Source: Blastocatellia bacterium (GTDB lineage Bacteria; Acidobacteriota; Blastocatellia; Pyrinomonadales; Pyrinomonadaceae). Taken from it: DNA of 64,000 nucleotides. Position 1 is the stretch's first letter, and the number at the start of each line of letters is the position of its first letter. Made by a program: the position numbers and the translations under genes. Of the stretch, positions 44,881-53,119 are shown piece after piece. Location of the stretch: assembly GCA_003168335.1 (NCBI GenBank), contig PMSM01000010.1, positions 781,588 to 845,587 on the forward strand, given 5' to 3'. The notes below the pieces were generated by a model, which was not told the origin of the DNA, did not search any database, and worked only from the letters and a program-made list of their open reading frames with translations.

Positions 44881-44969
44881 TGTCCGACAAACTTCAGTTT
44901 GTCGATACCCTTATCGAGAGACGGCCAGAATGGAAGCTAAGTTAACGACAAACTGAAGTTTGTCGGACA
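44881..44969. repeat. Hairpin element, family D (24-nt perfect inverted repeat)
   Basis: The left arm (44881-44904) and right arm (44946-44969) are exact inverted copies with 41 bases between. Each arm is itself nearly palindromic (GACAAACT/AGTTTGTC). It begins on the base after a stop codon and ends three bases before the stop of the converging gene. A worn copy may be at about 2157-2181. Confidence 0.85.
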
Positions 44970-44972
44970 TCA

Positions 44973-46460
44973 CTACGATCTGTTAACCGGTCGCCAGCGT
45001 CTCTCTAAATATTCCGCAACCCGCGTCAGCGGGAACGTCAGGATCAGATAGAAGACCGCCACCACCGGCCAGATCGTCAGCGGCGCCGCATAACGGCTCG
45101 CCAGCTCCTGTCCCGTGCGCGCCAGTTCAGTCAAGCCAATCACCGAGACCAGAGACGAATCCTTCAACAAGGCAATTCCTTCGTTTGTCAGCGGCGGCAC
45201 CACGCGGCGGAAAGTTTGCGGCAGAATGATGCGCCGCATTGCCTGCGAGTACGTCATTCCCAGAGAGCGCGCTGCTTCCATCTGGCCGACGTCAATAGAC
45301 AAGATGCCGGCGCGGAAAATCTCTGAGATGTAGGCGGCGCAGTTGAGCGTGAGCGCGATAATTCCACTCATGAATGCCGGGAGATAGATTCCGAAGTAAG
45401 GCAGCACGAAATAAATGAAGAGTATTTGAACCAGTAGCGGCGTGCCGCGCATTACTTCGACATACAGCGCTGCCGGGGCCTTAAGCAGACGCGACGATTG
45501 CACCCGCATCAGCGCCAGCAGCAGGCCGATTGGCAAGCCCAGGCCCAAACTCAGCAGCGCAAGTTTTGCCGTCAGCCAGACGCCGCGCAGGAAAAATGAA
45601 AAGGTCCGGCGCACGATGCCAAGGTCAAAAACTTTCGGCTTGGTGCGCTGTGCTTCTTGTTGAGCTGCTCTTTCCGCCGCTTCCCCAAACCACTTCTCAT
45701 GAATGCGATCGTACTCGCCGGTCTCTTTGATCTTCTTCAGCGCCTTATTAATCTCGAGCCGCAAATCGTCGCTCTCCTGCCCCACCGCGATGCCAAACTT
45801 CTCATCGGTAAAACGGCGGCCCACCGGCTTCAGCTCACGAAAGCTTTGAAAGATCATGTATTTCAGCACGGGCGCGTCGGTGACCACCGCATCAATGCGA
45901 CGGTTGCGGAGATCGAGCAGCGCCAAATCGATCGTGTTGTACTTGGCGACCTTTACGCCTTCTCGTTTTTCCAGATCAAACTGCGCGGTGGTGTTGAGTT
46001 GCACCCCGACGGTCTGGCCTTTGAGGTCATCGGGCGTCGTGATGCCTTGTCGATCCTGGTTGACGACGATCAACTGTCCCGAGTCGTAGTACGGATCCGA
46101 GAAAAGCATCGACGCGCTGCGGTCAGGTGTAATCGTTACAGCCGACATCACCGCATCGAAGGTGCCGTTTTGCAGCGCGGGAAAGATCCCGTCGAAACTC
46201 GCATTGGTAAAGCGAGCTTTGACGCCGAGTTCGCGCGCGATGGCGGTGGCGAGATCAATGTCGAAGCCCGTGTACTGACCACCTTCAGCCGTTTCAAATG
46301 GAGGATAGGTGGCGTCCGTGCCAATGCGCAGTTCGCCGCTCTTGCGTACCCGATCGAGGGACGATTGCGCCAGCACCACAGCCTGGGAGAAAAGCAAAAG
46401 AAGCAGCACGGCCGTGACGCGCTGGAGGCTCATACTTAACTTGCGGCTCATTCGCTTCAT
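44973..46460 (-). CDS. Amino-acid ABC transporter: substrate-binding protein fused to permease
   Basis: A 495-residue fusion. Residues 1-32 hold a signal peptide; residues about 38-265 are a family 3 binding protein (G-E-L-R-I-G-T-D-A-T-Y-P-P-F-E, Y-T-G-F-D-I-D-L-A-T-A-I-A, V-M-S-A-V-T-I-T-P-D-R). From about 285 follows a His/Glu/Gln-type permease with several helices and the EAA loop (Q-M-E-A-A-R-S-L-G-M-T-Y-S-Q-A-M). Such one-chain GlnH-GlnP proteins occur in several phyla; ligands are polar amino acids such as glutamine. The ATG overlaps the stop of the ATPase gene (ATGA), so the two form a complete importer. Confidence 0.93.
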   Translation of the reverse strand: MKRMSRKLSMSLQRVTAVLLLLLFSQAVVLAQSSLDRVRKSGELRIGTDATYPPFETAEGGQYTGFDIDLATAIARELGVKARFTNASFDGIFPALQNGTFDAVMSAVTITPDRSASMLFSDPYYDSGQLIVVNQDRQGITTPDDLKGQTVGVQLNTTAQFDLEKREGVKVAKYNTIDLALLDLRNRRIDAVVTDAPVLKYMIFQSFRELKPVGRRFTDEKFGIAVGQESDDLRLEINKALKKIKETGEYDRIHEKWFGEAAERAAQQEAQRTKPKVFDLGIVRRTFSFFLRGVWLTAKLALLSLGLGLPIGLLLALMRVQSSRLLKAPAALYVEVMRGTPLLVQILFIYFVLPYFGIYLPAFMSGIIALTLNCAAYISEIFRAGILSIDVGQMEAARSLGMTYSQAMRRIILPQTFRRVVPPLTNEGIALLKDSSLVSVIGLTELARTGQELASRYAAPLTIWPVVAVFYLILTFPLTRVAEYLERRWRPVNRS

Positions 46461-47245
46461 TTCTCGCTCCCCGAACTGAGCGGCGCTTCTTCATCCTGAA
46501 AACTTCTCATGAACGCCCGCGTCTCTTCCCGCTGCGGGTTGTTAAATACTTCCTGCTGCGTGCCGGCTTCGACCGCATGCCCACCTTCAAAATAGATCAC
46601 CTGATCCGAGATGCGCCGGGCAAAGTTCATGTCGTGCGAGACGACCACCAGCGTTTTGCCCAGTTCGTCCAGGGCGCGCAACATGCGCGCGACTTCCTGG
46701 ATTAACTGCGGATCAAGAGCCGAGGTGGGCTCGTCAAACAGAATGACCTCCGGCTCCATCGCGAGCGCGCGGGCAATGGCCACACGCTGCTGCTGTCCGC
46801 CGGATAACTGCGCGGGATAGAAAGGTTCCTTCTCACTCAGGCCAACCTTGTTCAGATACTGGCGCGCGAGGTCGGTGGCCTGGCTGCGTTCCATGCCTTT
46901 GACGGTCATCGGCGCTTCGATCACGTTACCGAGCACCGTCAGATGTGGAAACAAATTAAAATTCTGAAAGACGATGCCGACGCGCTCGCGCAAGCGACGC
47001 GTCAAGTCTTTTTCTTCCGCGGTAGAAAGCTGCTTTTGTTCAGTCCCCAAAACTTCGACATCGCCTATCTTCAGACTGCCGCGGTCGAAACGTTCGAGCC
47101 GATTCATGCAGCGCAGCATTGTCGATTTGCCACAACCGGAAGGGCCCAGGATAGTAGTCAACTGCCCTTCCTGAATGGTGAAAGTGGCCTGATTGAGCAC
47201 GGTATTCTTACCGTATCGTTTGACCAGATTTGTGACTTCGATCAC
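46457..47245 (-). CDS. glnQ: Amino-acid ABC transporter ATP-binding protein
   Basis: This is the ATPase of the polar amino-acid importer. Walker A is G-P-S-G-C-G-K-S-T, the Q loop F-Q-N-F-N-L-F-P-H-L-T, the signature L-S-G-G-Q-Q-Q-R, Walker B V-I-L-F-D-E-P-T-S-A-L-D, and the H loop V-V-S-H-D-M. I chose the GTG at 47245, 11 bases after AGAAGGA; a TTG at 47272 is open but has no site. It overlaps the binding-protein/permease gene by four bases. The symbol is by family similarity; glutamine is only one likely substrate. Confidence 0.9.
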   Translation of the reverse strand: MIEVTNLVKRYGKNTVLNQATFTIQEGQLTTILGPSGCGKSTMLRCMNRLERFDRGSLKIGDVEVLGTEQKQLSTAEEKDLTRRLRERVGIVFQNFNLFPHLTVLGNVIEAPMTVKGMERSQATDLARQYLNKVGLSEKEPFYPAQLSGGQQQRVAIARALAMEPEVILFDEPTSALDPQLIQEVARMLRALDELGKTLVVVSHDMNFARRISDQVIYFEGGHAVEAGTQQEVFNNPQREETRAFMRSFQDEEAPLSSGSEK

Positions 47246-47608
47246 GGCTGTCGAGATCCTTCTTTGAGACAATTAGCCAACCGCCCGGAGCGGCAATTTT
47301 GTGTGCGGGAGTTTCGCACGGAAAGCGCGGAAAGGCAAAAGGAACCTGGCACGTGGTGTCTTAATCAAGTTTTCGTGCTTCCTTTTTAGCTTAGGCAAAC
47401 GATCCACGAAAACACACGAAAACCGCACGAACAAACCTATCCCCCGCTTCGCGTGGCTTCGTGGGCCGTTTTACCTGACCAGGCGATCTCTCAAATGAGG
47501 ACAACCCTGCAGCGGACGTATCCTTGCGTGCGCTCCCTGGACGTTTCCCGAGTGCCTTTTCACTTTTGCCTTGTCATGCTCCCCCTCGATCCTTAAACTA
47601 ATCGCCGC
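47246..47608. other. Intergenic region with degraded repeats
   Basis: I see no gene. Between about 47400 and 47470 there are CACGAAA copies and a CCACGAA/TTCGTGG inverted pair. A weak C/G-rich direct pattern precedes it. These look like eroded copies of a dispersed element. Confidence 0.45.
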
Positions 47609-48505
47609 ATGAACTCAGAATCGAAATCGCGCGTCATCCATGAGAATCTCGACACGACCTTTGTCAATCTCTGGGCATTGCTGCGCAGTTTGTCGCAGCG
47701 CGGCTTCATCGGTCGCGTGCGGGTCGAGTTGAAAGATTACACGGCGGACGTTTTCATGACGGGGTCGAACACGCCGCTGGTGCACGAAATAGATCGTGCC
47801 GCCGGCACCGATACTCTGGAAGAAGCCGCCCTCCATCGTCTGGTCTTGCGCGCGCGCGAAACTCCAGGGACGATCAGTGTTTTTGAAGGTGCCGATGAAG
47901 CTGTCGCCGTACAAAGCACCGCCACTCCGGAAACGGAAACCGGCGCCGTTAGTGCTCCTTCCGATGAACCGATTCTGACGCCGGAGATCGCAACGCGGGC
48001 AACACCGAACGCAACCCAGCTGTCGACCGAATCGAACCGTGAAGAGCAGAGGCTGGCAGCGTCAACGCTGGTTGCTGCGGCTCCGTTACGAGACGGGGAC
48101 CCGTCAGACGAGATTGAATGGGGAGCGCTGGTGCAGGCCACGGGCGAATTGATTGGCGCAGTTGAGCGCGCTTTGACGGGCGCCGACTTCGCTTCGCTCT
48201 TCAACACCGCGCGTTTAGAGCTGGCCGACGACTACACTTTCCTGGATCCGATGTCCGACGGTTTTGCCTATGCGAATTCCGTCGTGACCTTAAACAGTGA
48301 AGTGCCGGCGAACTCTTATGTTGCCGGACTAAGCGAGGCGTTGCATCGCGTGGTTGACCGGGTCGCCACCGGAGACCGCGCCCGGCGCGTGCGTGAACGG
48401 GTGGCGCTCGAGTTGTTTTCGGTCGCGCGAAAGCGCAACGAGATTCTGGCTTGCTCAGGTTTCCTGTCGCAGCTCGACCGCATCGCGGGAACGAAAGTCA
48501 TTTAA
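47609..48505 (+). CDS. Hypothetical protein, two-part
   Basis: A 298-residue cytoplasmic protein without a signal peptide or membrane helix. The first 95 residues form a compact part (V-N-L-W-A-L-L-R-S-L-S-Q-R-G-F-I-G-R-V-R-V-E-L, ending T-I-S-V-F-E-G). A Ser/Thr/Ala/Pro-rich linker covers about 98-155. The C-terminal 140 residues contain E-W-G-A-L-V-Q-A-T-G-E-L-I-G-A-V-E-R-A-L. The N-terminal part faintly recalls DUF4388-type domains in signalling proteins; I would not assign it. The universal stress protein gene starts about 60 bases downstream. Confidence 0.7.
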   Translation: MNSESKSRVIHENLDTTFVNLWALLRSLSQRGFIGRVRVELKDYTADVFMTGSNTPLVHEIDRAAGTDTLEEAALHRLVLRARETPGTISVFEGADEAVAVQSTATPETETGAVSAPSDEPILTPEIATRATPNATQLSTESNREEQRLAASTLVAAAPLRDGDPSDEIEWGALVQATGELIGAVERALTGADFASLFNTARLELADDYTFLDPMSDGFAYANSVVTLNSEVPANSYVAGLSEALHRVVDRVATGDRARRVRERVALELFSVARKRNEILACSGFLSQLDRIAGTKVI

Positions 48506-48566
48506 GGATTTCGAATTTCGGATTGCGGATTTGTTTCTTAGTGAAAGGGCAATTCGAAATCTCCTG

Positions 48567-49532
48567 ATGTCTTTCCGAAACATTCTTTTTCCGACCGACT
48601 TTACGCCCCATGCGCGTTCGGCGCTGAAATATGCCGCCTCGTTTGCGCGTGATGGCCGCGGGCGCGTGGTGTTGCTCAGTGTGCAGACCGCGAAAGTCCC
48701 AGCCAATTTAATGACCATCCCTGCGCGCCTGCTCGCAGACGACGAAACGCAGTGGCTCGGCGAGCTTCGCAGCCAGGTGCAAGACCTGCTTACCGATCCG
48801 CTCTTTGATGGATTGGAAGTCGAACCAGTCATCGTGGAAGGCGAACCCGCACACGAAATAGCCAATGCAGTGCGGGACTATGACATCGATCTGGTCACGG
48901 TGGTCACGCATGGACGTCGCGGACTGGCTCGGGCGTTGTGGGGTTCGACGGCGGAAGAGATCATCGCGGAAGCGCCTTGTCCGGTGCTCACCATCAGGCC
49001 GCCCCAGCACGACTTTGTCGAACATCGCGGGCACCAGACAGAGATTCGCTTGAATCGGATTCTGCTGGCGACGAATTTTCGCCCTTCATCCATCGCTGCT
49101 ACTCACCTGGCGCGCGAGTTAGCCGCAGCGACGAACGCCGAACTGCATGCGGTTTACGTTATCGGTGATTACTTCGAACAGATTTCCGTGATGTTTCCCG
49201 AGGGCGGGCATTCCGCTCTTACCCGCATGCGCGCCGAAATTAGAGATCGCATGCAGACGCTTGCCGGAGAAGGTGACGGCCGCGTCTTAACCCATATCGC
49301 GGAAGGTCGGCCCTATGCTGAGATTGTCAGGCTGGCGGAGGGAAGCGACGCGGATTTGATTGTGATCGGCACCAGCGTCCACGCTTCTTTGTTTGGCGGT
49401 GCTCCGGCGCTCGGCTCGGAGATTGAGAGGGTCGTGCGCAACGCTCCCTGTCCCGTTCTCTGCGTGCCATCGGGCCGCGTGGTCACTCCGCTGCCGGCTT
49501 TTGCGCGTCCGCAGCCGGTACCGCAGACGTAA
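48567..49532 (+). CDS. Universal stress protein with two Usp domains
   Basis: A 321-residue tandem Usp protein. Domain 1 begins F-R-N-I-L-F-P-T-D-F-T-P-H-A-R-S-A-L-K-Y and holds the nucleotide loop V-V-T-H-G-R-R-G-L-A-R-A-L-W-G-S-T-A-E-E. Domain 2 begins L-N-R-I-L-L-A-T-N-F-R-P-S-S-I and ends with G-T-S-V-H-A-S-L-F-G-G then E-R-V-V-R-N-A-P-C-P-V-L. Domain 1 has the G-x2-G-x-n-G-S pattern expected for ATP binding; the domain 2 loop is less typical. ATG 48567 is the normal start; a much longer open frame upstream overlaps the previous gene. Confidence 0.9.
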   Translation: MSFRNILFPTDFTPHARSALKYAASFARDGRGRVVLLSVQTAKVPANLMTIPARLLADDETQWLGELRSQVQDLLTDPLFDGLEVEPVIVEGEPAHEIANAVRDYDIDLVTVVTHGRRGLARALWGSTAEEIIAEAPCPVLTIRPPQHDFVEHRGHQTEIRLNRILLATNFRPSSIAATHLARELAAATNAELHAVYVIGDYFEQISVMFPEGGHSALTRMRAEIRDRMQTLAGEGDGRVLTHIAEGRPYAEIVRLAEGSDADLIVIGTSVHASLFGGAPALGSEIERVVRNAPCPVLCVPSGRVVTPLPAFARPQPVPQT

Positions 49533-49544
49533 AAAAGCAGACAG

Positions 49545-49685
49545 CAGGCGGCGGGACACAGGAGGCAGGAAAGCAACTCCTTTTGATAATTAGTCGGGCT
49601 CGGAATAACCAGCCGCGGTATCGCGACAAACAAAAAAGCAGCAGGCAGTACTGCCTGCTGCTTCGTGCCGTCTGCTTCCTGCATG
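49545..49685. repeat. GCAGCAGGCAG repeat region with a 28-bp perfect palindrome
   Basis: The stretch contains AGCAGACAGCAGGCGG, then a 28-bp perfect palindrome at 49636-49663 (half site AAGCAGCAGGCAGT), then further TCTGCTTCCTGCATGCTGCC units. It lies between two genes that converge, so it could stop transcription from both sides. Confidence 0.7.
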
Positions 49686-49689
49686 CTGC

Positions 49690-50166
49690 CTACTGCGTTT
49701 TTACAGTTGCTCCTTCGACCGGATAGCCGGCGCTCTTCCAGGCTGCCAGACCACCCAACAACGCTGCCGCATTATCGATTCCTTTGGTTTTGAGTTCGAC
49801 CACCGCACCGGCGCTCGTATGTTCGCTTGGTCAAGTACAGTAGGCCACAATCATCTTGTTGCGCGGCAGTTCGTCTATTCTCGCCAAAACAGTTCCCGTC
49901 GGCATGGAAATCGAGCCCGTGATGTGCTCGTCCTTGTAGGCATCTTCCGCGCGCGTGTCGATGACCAGCACGTCCCCTTTCTTCCACAGGTCGTGCAATT
50001 CTGTCGCGGTGATCCGGCGTGCAGTGTCAGCCGGCGGAGCCGCCGGCAGTTGAGGGGTCGCGGAGGTCTTTCGGCCCTGCGAGAGCAAGGTCTCGTTTGA
50101 ATTACAGGCTATCAACCCGCCAATTGCGACCAGGAATATTAACGAGGCCAAAGTGATGAATCGCAT
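49690..50166 (-). CDS. Probable selenocysteine-containing rhodanese lipoprotein (in-frame TGA)
   Basis: The frame opens at 50166 and reads a lipoprotein signal (LVAIGGLIAC, Cys 21), a linker, and a rhodanese domain: V-L-V-I-D-T-R-A-E-D-A-Y, H-I-T-G-S-I-S-M-P, then M-I-V-A-Y-C-T, TGA (49831-49833), P-S-E-H-T-S-A. It continues in the same frame for 46 codons and completes the fold with A-A-A-L-L-G-G-L-A-A-W-K-S-A-G-Y-P-V, to a TAG at 49690-49692. The TGA takes the place of the second Cys of the C-x-C-P-x-E-x-x-S-A active-site motif of related rhodaneses. The gene follows selB on the same strand. With Sec at residue 112 the protein has 158 residues; if TGA were a stop, the domain would end inside its active loop. 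Confidence 0.8.
49798..49833 (-). promoter_or_regulatory. Candidate bacterial SECIS element after the UGA
   Basis: On the mRNA the UGA begins at 49833. GACCA (bases 2-6 counted from the U) can pair with UGGUC (bases 32-36), and CGC with GCG around the loop CGGU (bases 24-27). Bacterial SECIS hairpins start at the UGA and have a small G-containing apical loop about 20 bases further on; both fit. The left side has about 14 unpaired bases, and other folds are possible, so the exact structure is uncertain. Confidence 0.5.
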
Positions 50167-50234
50167 ATGAAGTAATCCCTTCCGGCGCTGACGCGAGAAC
50201 TAATTTACAACTTTGCTGAGCAGATGCAAAGTCG

Positions 50235-50359
50235 CGGAATGAGGTCAGTACCACCTGCGTGAGCGGGTGGATCAGACATTCAACGGCGACGTTATGACCC
50301 GATCCTGTTGCTTGAGTGTCGCACCACCCGCTCACGCAGGTGGTACTGACCTCATTCCG
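50235..50359. repeat. Hairpin element, family C (36-nt perfect inverted repeat)
   Basis: The arms at 50235-50270 and 50324-50359 are exact inverted copies, each containing GAGGTCAGTACCACC; 53 bases lie between. It is inserted between selB and the rhodanese gene. A related element with GTCAGTACC...GGTACTGAC ends is at 61106-61239. Confidence 0.88.
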
Positions 50360-50383
50360 GCGAGAGTTAATGGCCGCGCCACG

Positions 50384-52288
50384 TTAAAGCACAATCCGGC
50401 GGTCACCTTCGCGGCGCGTCACGCGCTGGCGGTCGAGATATTCAAGCAGAGGAATCGCGTACTTGCGCGAGACGCCGGCAAGGTCCTTGAAAGCAGCCAC
50501 GTCAATTGCCCGATCAGTTTGCTTCGCGCCATGCGCACGCACTCTTTTGATTAGTTCGTCCAAAGCCGCCCGATGAAAAAACATCTCGCCATGGACCTTG
50601 ACCAACAGGCCCGCATCAATCAGCAATTGCAGAATCTTTCGTCCCTGCTGCGCCGCGGCGCCAGCGCCTACGAGCGCTTCATTCAGGCTCGGCGCCGCCA
50701 GACCCGCATCGCGATAGATCTTTTCCAAACGATCGCGCAAACCCGAATCTTCATTTGAAAGCTCGCGAGTGTGTTCACGCAGGCGCACAATCTCTTTCTC
50801 TGAGACCAGCGCCCCTTCCTTTTCTAAACTCGCGAGGACCCCGCGAAACACCTCTGGGAACGCGTGGGCAAAGAACCGCTCGCGTAAAACCTCTTTTGCC
50901 AATCCGCGCAAGAGCGGCTCGCGCTGGTGATGCGCGGCGATTTCGTGAAGGACCAGTCGCTTCAGTTCATTGAATCTTTCAGGACTTAACCAGACTCCTT
51001 CGGCATCAATGATCGCGCCGGCGGCCAAAGCCTGCTTTGCCGCGGTCTCGATTACTTCGTCGCGCCAGGCGGTGCGCGCCGCTAAATCACCTCGCCGCAG
51101 GCCGTGTTGATCCCCGCCGGCAACGAACACCGCCAGTTGCTTCGCGCGATCGCCGCTGAGAAGTGCATCGAGGCGTGCGCGCACCGCTGCGACATCTCGG
51201 AGACGATGCCGGGGTGGGAACGCATCGAGGATCAGGCCGCCTCCGATCGTAACCTGCGGAGAGTACGAACGAAGGATGAAGCGATCGCCGAGCGCGCCCA
51301 CGATCGGCGTCTCGGTCCGCAACTGAATGACACCGGACTGGCCGGGTTTGATCTCGCCGCCATCCGCCAGCACCCGCACGCGCGCCAGCACCTCTGCGGC
51401 GCCGAGGTGAACCCGAACGCGTTGCCGCGAGCGGAGCGGGCGCGACGCATTCTCCAGCAGTTGGACTGACGCATCGATGGCTTGAGTGGAGACCAGACGC
51501 TCGGACGGCGCCAGCACCATGCCGCGCTCGATAGCCGCGGCTTCCACCCCGCCCAGGTTGATGGCTGTGCGCTGACCGGCGATCGCCTGCGGAACCGGCG
51601 ACCCATGCACTTGCACGCCGCGCACGCGCACACGGGTGGCCGCGGGTAATAATTCCATTTCGTCGGCTTCCGCGATTTCGCCGGCGATCAAGGTTCCAGT
51701 CACGACCGCGCCAAACCCGCGCATCGTAAACGCGCGATCGATTGGCAGGCGCGTGACAAAGTCGGCCGAGCGCGCTGCGACTTCCAACCCTATCTCGCGC
51801 AGAGCTACTTTCAGCGCTTCAATTCCCTCGCCCGTCCGTGAACTGACCGCGATGATCGGCGCGCCTTCGAGAAATGACCCGGCCACCAGTTCTTCGGTTT
51901 CCGACCGGACCAACTGAAGCAATTCCTCGTCCACCAAATCTTTCTTGGTAAGCACCACCAGGCCTTTGCGCACGCCGAGCAGCCGGCAGATATCAAAGTG
52001 TTCGCGCGTCTGTGGCATCACGCCTTCATCAGCGGCAATCACCAGCGCAACCGCGTCGATTCCGTGCGCGCCCGCCAGCATGTTCTTGACGAAGCGTTCA
52101 TGCCCGGGAACATCGACAAATCCGACGCGCAGGTCCCCCAGATCGAGATCGGCAAAACCAATGTCGATCGTGATGCCGCGCCGCTTTTCTTCCGGCAGAC
52201 GATCGGCATCGACGCCGGTCAACGCGCGCACCAGTGCTGTCTTGCCGTGGTCGATGTGGCCCGCCGTCCCGATGATTATGGATTTCAT
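50384..52288 (-). CDS. selB: Selenocysteine-specific translation elongation factor SelB
   Basis: SelB brings selenocysteyl-tRNA to the ribosome at UGA codons that carry a SECIS hairpin. The GTPase motifs are G-H-I-D-H-G-K-T (G1), [11 protein letters not shown] (G2), D-V-P-G-H-E-R-F (G3) and T-K-K-D (G4). Beta-barrel domains follow, with [15 protein letters not shown] near residue 185. The last 200 residues are the winged-helix domains that bind SECIS RNA. The length of 634 fits. G-I-T-I-D-I-G-F separates SelB from EF-Tu. The start is ATG 52288 (GTG at 52303 possible); an AT-rich TATTATACT lies just upstream. No selA, selD or tRNA-Sec gene is seen in the window. Confidence 0.96.
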   Translation of the reverse strand: MKSIIIGTAGHIDHGKTALVRALTGVDADRLPEEKRRGITIDIGFADLDLGDLRVGFVDVPGHERFVKNMLAGAHGIDAVALVIAADEGVMPQTREHFDICRLLGVRKGLVVLTKKDLVDEELLQLVRSETEELVAGSFLEGAPIIAVSSRTGEGIEALKVALREIGLEVAARSADFVTRLPIDRAFTMRGFGAVVTGTLIAGEIAEADEMELLPAATRVRVRGVQVHGSPVPQAIAGQRTAINLGGVEAAAIERGMVLAPSERLVSTQAIDASVQLLENASRPLRSRQRVRVHLGAAEVLARVRVLADGGEIKPGQSGVIQLRTETPIVGALGDRFILRSYSPQVTIGGGLILDAFPPRHRLRDVAAVRARLDALLSGDRAKQLAVFVAGGDQHGLRRGDLAARTAWRDEVIETAAKQALAAGAIIDAEGVWLSPERFNELKRLVLHEIAAHHQREPLLRGLAKEVLRERFFAHAFPEVFRGVLASLEKEGALVSEKEIVRLREHTRELSNEDSGLRDRLEKIYRDAGLAAPSLNEALVGAGAAAQQGRKILQLLIDAGLLVKVHGEMFFHRAALDELIKRVRAHGAKQTDRAIDVAAFKDLAGVSRKYAIPLLEYLDRQRVTRREGDRRIVL

Positions 52289-52384
52289 ACCGAGTTTGCC
52301 CACCCGATAGTATAATACGCGACGTTCTTTGGACCGATTACAATCAGATCACCTGTTCCGGTGGTCGTTTAAGGAGAAATCAAA

Positions 52385-52717
52385 ATGAAGAAAAGCGCAA
52401 AGCTTGCGTTCGGGATTTTGCTAGTCGTCGGCGCGGTGCTCGCCGGAGCAACGCAGTCTCCGAGCCGCAACGCCTCGGCTAATCCAGATTCGTTTATTCC
52501 TTGCCCGCCACATCTGGTCGCGCCTTACGGTGGCATGGGCGGCTGGTCGACAGTGAACGTACAGGCGAACTTCGCCCACGCGATGGTCACGCCACAAAGA
52601 ATGATGGTCTGTCAGTACCGCTTCGGCGCCGGGGCGACCTTTTTCGGAATTGAGAAGCCCTGTCCCGTCGGGTCGCGTTGCATCGCCGAGCGTGACGGAT
52701 TTCGCGTCCGACCTTAG
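52385..52717 (+). CDS. Small secreted protein, unknown
   Basis: A 110-residue protein with a signal peptide (KLAFGILLVVGAVLAGATQ). The mature part has four cysteines (S-F-I-P-C-P-P-H, M-V-C-Q-Y-R-F, K-P-C-P-V-G-S-R-C) that could form two disulfides. It is divergent from selB; a TATAAT lies at 52311-52316 without a clear -35. AAGGAGA precedes the ATG. No family recognised. Confidence 0.65.
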   Translation: MKKSAKLAFGILLVVGAVLAGATQSPSRNASANPDSFIPCPPHLVAPYGGMGGWSTVNVQANFAHAMVTPQRMMVCQYRFGAGATFFGIEKPCPVGSRCIAERDGFRVRP

Positions 52718-53119
52718 TTTGAGAGGATCATCCTCGATCGTTTTACGCTAAAAGAGCGAAGTGTCGAGCCGGAACCAACCGGCCTGCGCCGGCCGCCGGG
52801 GCACCAGCCCGCGCGTACGCAAGGGCTCATGTCTTCACGCTGAAAGCGTGAAATAAAATAGCCCAGGGCAACGCCCTGGGTTACAGGCACCAACAAGATT
52901 CCAAGAGCCCGCTTCAGCGGGCGACAGAAAAAAGCACGTCGATCGATTGCACACCGGTCTCTGTACGAGAACGATCTAAGATTCATTAATCACTGATCCA
53001 GCGGACTCCGGACGCCTTTGCCGCCACCGAACAAATCGTTGGACCGGAGCGCGCGGCACTGCGCCGACGAAACGTACCTGACGCAACAACAAACCACTTT
53101 GTGCGTTAGAATCAATTCC
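52718..53119. repeat. Intergenic hairpin cluster (family G)
   Basis: No gene is supported here. Hairpins lie at 52835-52851 (TCACGCT/AGCGTGA), 52861-52880 (CCCAGGGC/GCCCTGGG) and 52906-52923 (GCCCGCT/AGCGGGC). They share TGAA/TTCA-type loops with the cluster at 20020-20258. The stretch near 53030-53060 (AACAAATCGTTGGACCGGAGCG) looks like another dispersed repeat and creates a spurious upstream extension of the next frame. Confidence 0.65.

Noticed and set aside
49831-50166. Reading the rhodanese as a 111-residue protein ending at the TGA
   Set aside because: It would end inside the active-site loop, while the next 46 codons stay in frame and supply the missing half of the fold; selB lies next to it.
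52311-52316. TATAAT as a firm promoter for the small secreted protein at 52385
   Set aside because: No -35 box at a proper distance; kept only as a remark.
53018-53119. N-terminal extension of the zinc-ribbon gene (P-N-K-S-L-D-R-S...)
   Set aside because: This looks like translation of a dispersed repeat; the zinc ribbon starts naturally at the ATG at 53120.
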